A DNA stretch of 7,681 bases from NCBI GenBank assembly GCA_020216805.1, contig JAIWNN010000152.1, positions 1 to 7,681 on the forward strand, given 5' to 3'. Made by a program: the position numbers and the translations under genes. This document shows, one piece after another, positions 7,583 through 7,681 of this stretch. Numbering within the stretch: position 1 is the first letter of the stretch; every line of letters starts with the position of its first letter. The stretch is from Desulfarculus sp. Its GTDB lineage: Bacteria > Desulfobacterota > Desulfarculia > Desulfarculales > Desulfarculaceae. The notes under the pieces were generated by a model, which was not told the DNA's origin, made no database searches, and saw nothing but the letters and a program-made list of their open reading frames with translations.

Positions 7583-7681
7583 ATGCCCCCGGCGCCCCGC
7601 TTCAGCCAAGACCTGAGTGCCCGGGAGCTGCTGGCCTGGCTGGGCCCCCCGGCCCTGGCCGCCCTGGCCCGGGCCGGCCTG
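7583..7681 (+). CDS. Unidentified gene, 5' end only
   Basis: Only the first 33 codons are in the window. The ATG at 7583 follows AAGGAG by six bases, a good ribosome binding site, and lies 17 bases after the stop of the lipoprotein gene, which suggests an operon. The visible N-terminus begins MPPAPRFSQDLSARELLAWL and continues into an alanine/leucine-rich amphipathic helix. There is no signal peptide and nothing that identifies a family. The reading frame stays open to the edge. Confidence 0.6.
   Translation, partial: MPPAPRFSQDLSARELLAWLGPPALAALARAGL

Overview
The window comes from a high-GC bacterial chromosome (by eye about two thirds G+C). The gene content is that of a free-living Gram-negative bacterium: a full-length UvrA, a secreted L,D-transpeptidase-like protein and a lipoprotein. 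The codon style and the pairing of an alkaline-phosphatase-superfamily protein with an APS-kinase-like protein would fit a deltaproteobacterium/Desulfobacterota, but this is a guess. No rRNA, canonical tRNA, insertion sequence or CRISPR array was found.

Left part (about 1-4690), all on the minus strand. Reading leftward: an exported YkuD-type L,D-transpeptidase (4687-4082), a 377-base gap with the apparent uvrA promoter and leader, uvrA (3704-876), and then an MntA-HepT type toxin-antitoxin pair (829-183) about 46 bases downstream of uvrA. The MntA and HepT genes overlap by four bases (ATGA). The last 182 bases at the left edge are visibly more AT-rich and hold no gene I can support.

Centre (4688-4839), a divergent control region. 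Candidate sigma70-type promoters point outward toward the transpeptidase (left) and the phosphohydrolase (right). A perfect 7-bp-arm inverted repeat sits between them and touches both -35 boxes, so one regulator could act on both genes.

Right part (4840-7681), all on the plus strand. A cytoplasmic alkaline-phosphatase-superfamily phosphodiesterase/phosphohydrolase with all expected metal ligands is joined by a one-base TGATG overlap to a small P-loop kinase of the APS-kinase (CysC) fold. The kinase keeps its ATP-binding loop but has lost several residues that CysC uses to bind and phosphorylate APS. It also ends in a short LGY-type tail that I associate with phosphatase/sulfatase-superfamily proteins. 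After a 93-base gap come an ankyrin-repeat lipoprotein with a proline-rich tail and, 17 bases later, the first 33 codons of an unidentified gene that runs off the edge.

The most promising object is the phosphohydrolase/kinase pair, which looks like a two-gene unit acting on an unknown phosphorylated or sulfated substrate. The toxin-antitoxin pair behind uvrA and the tRNA-like fold upstream of uvrA are secondary points of interest.
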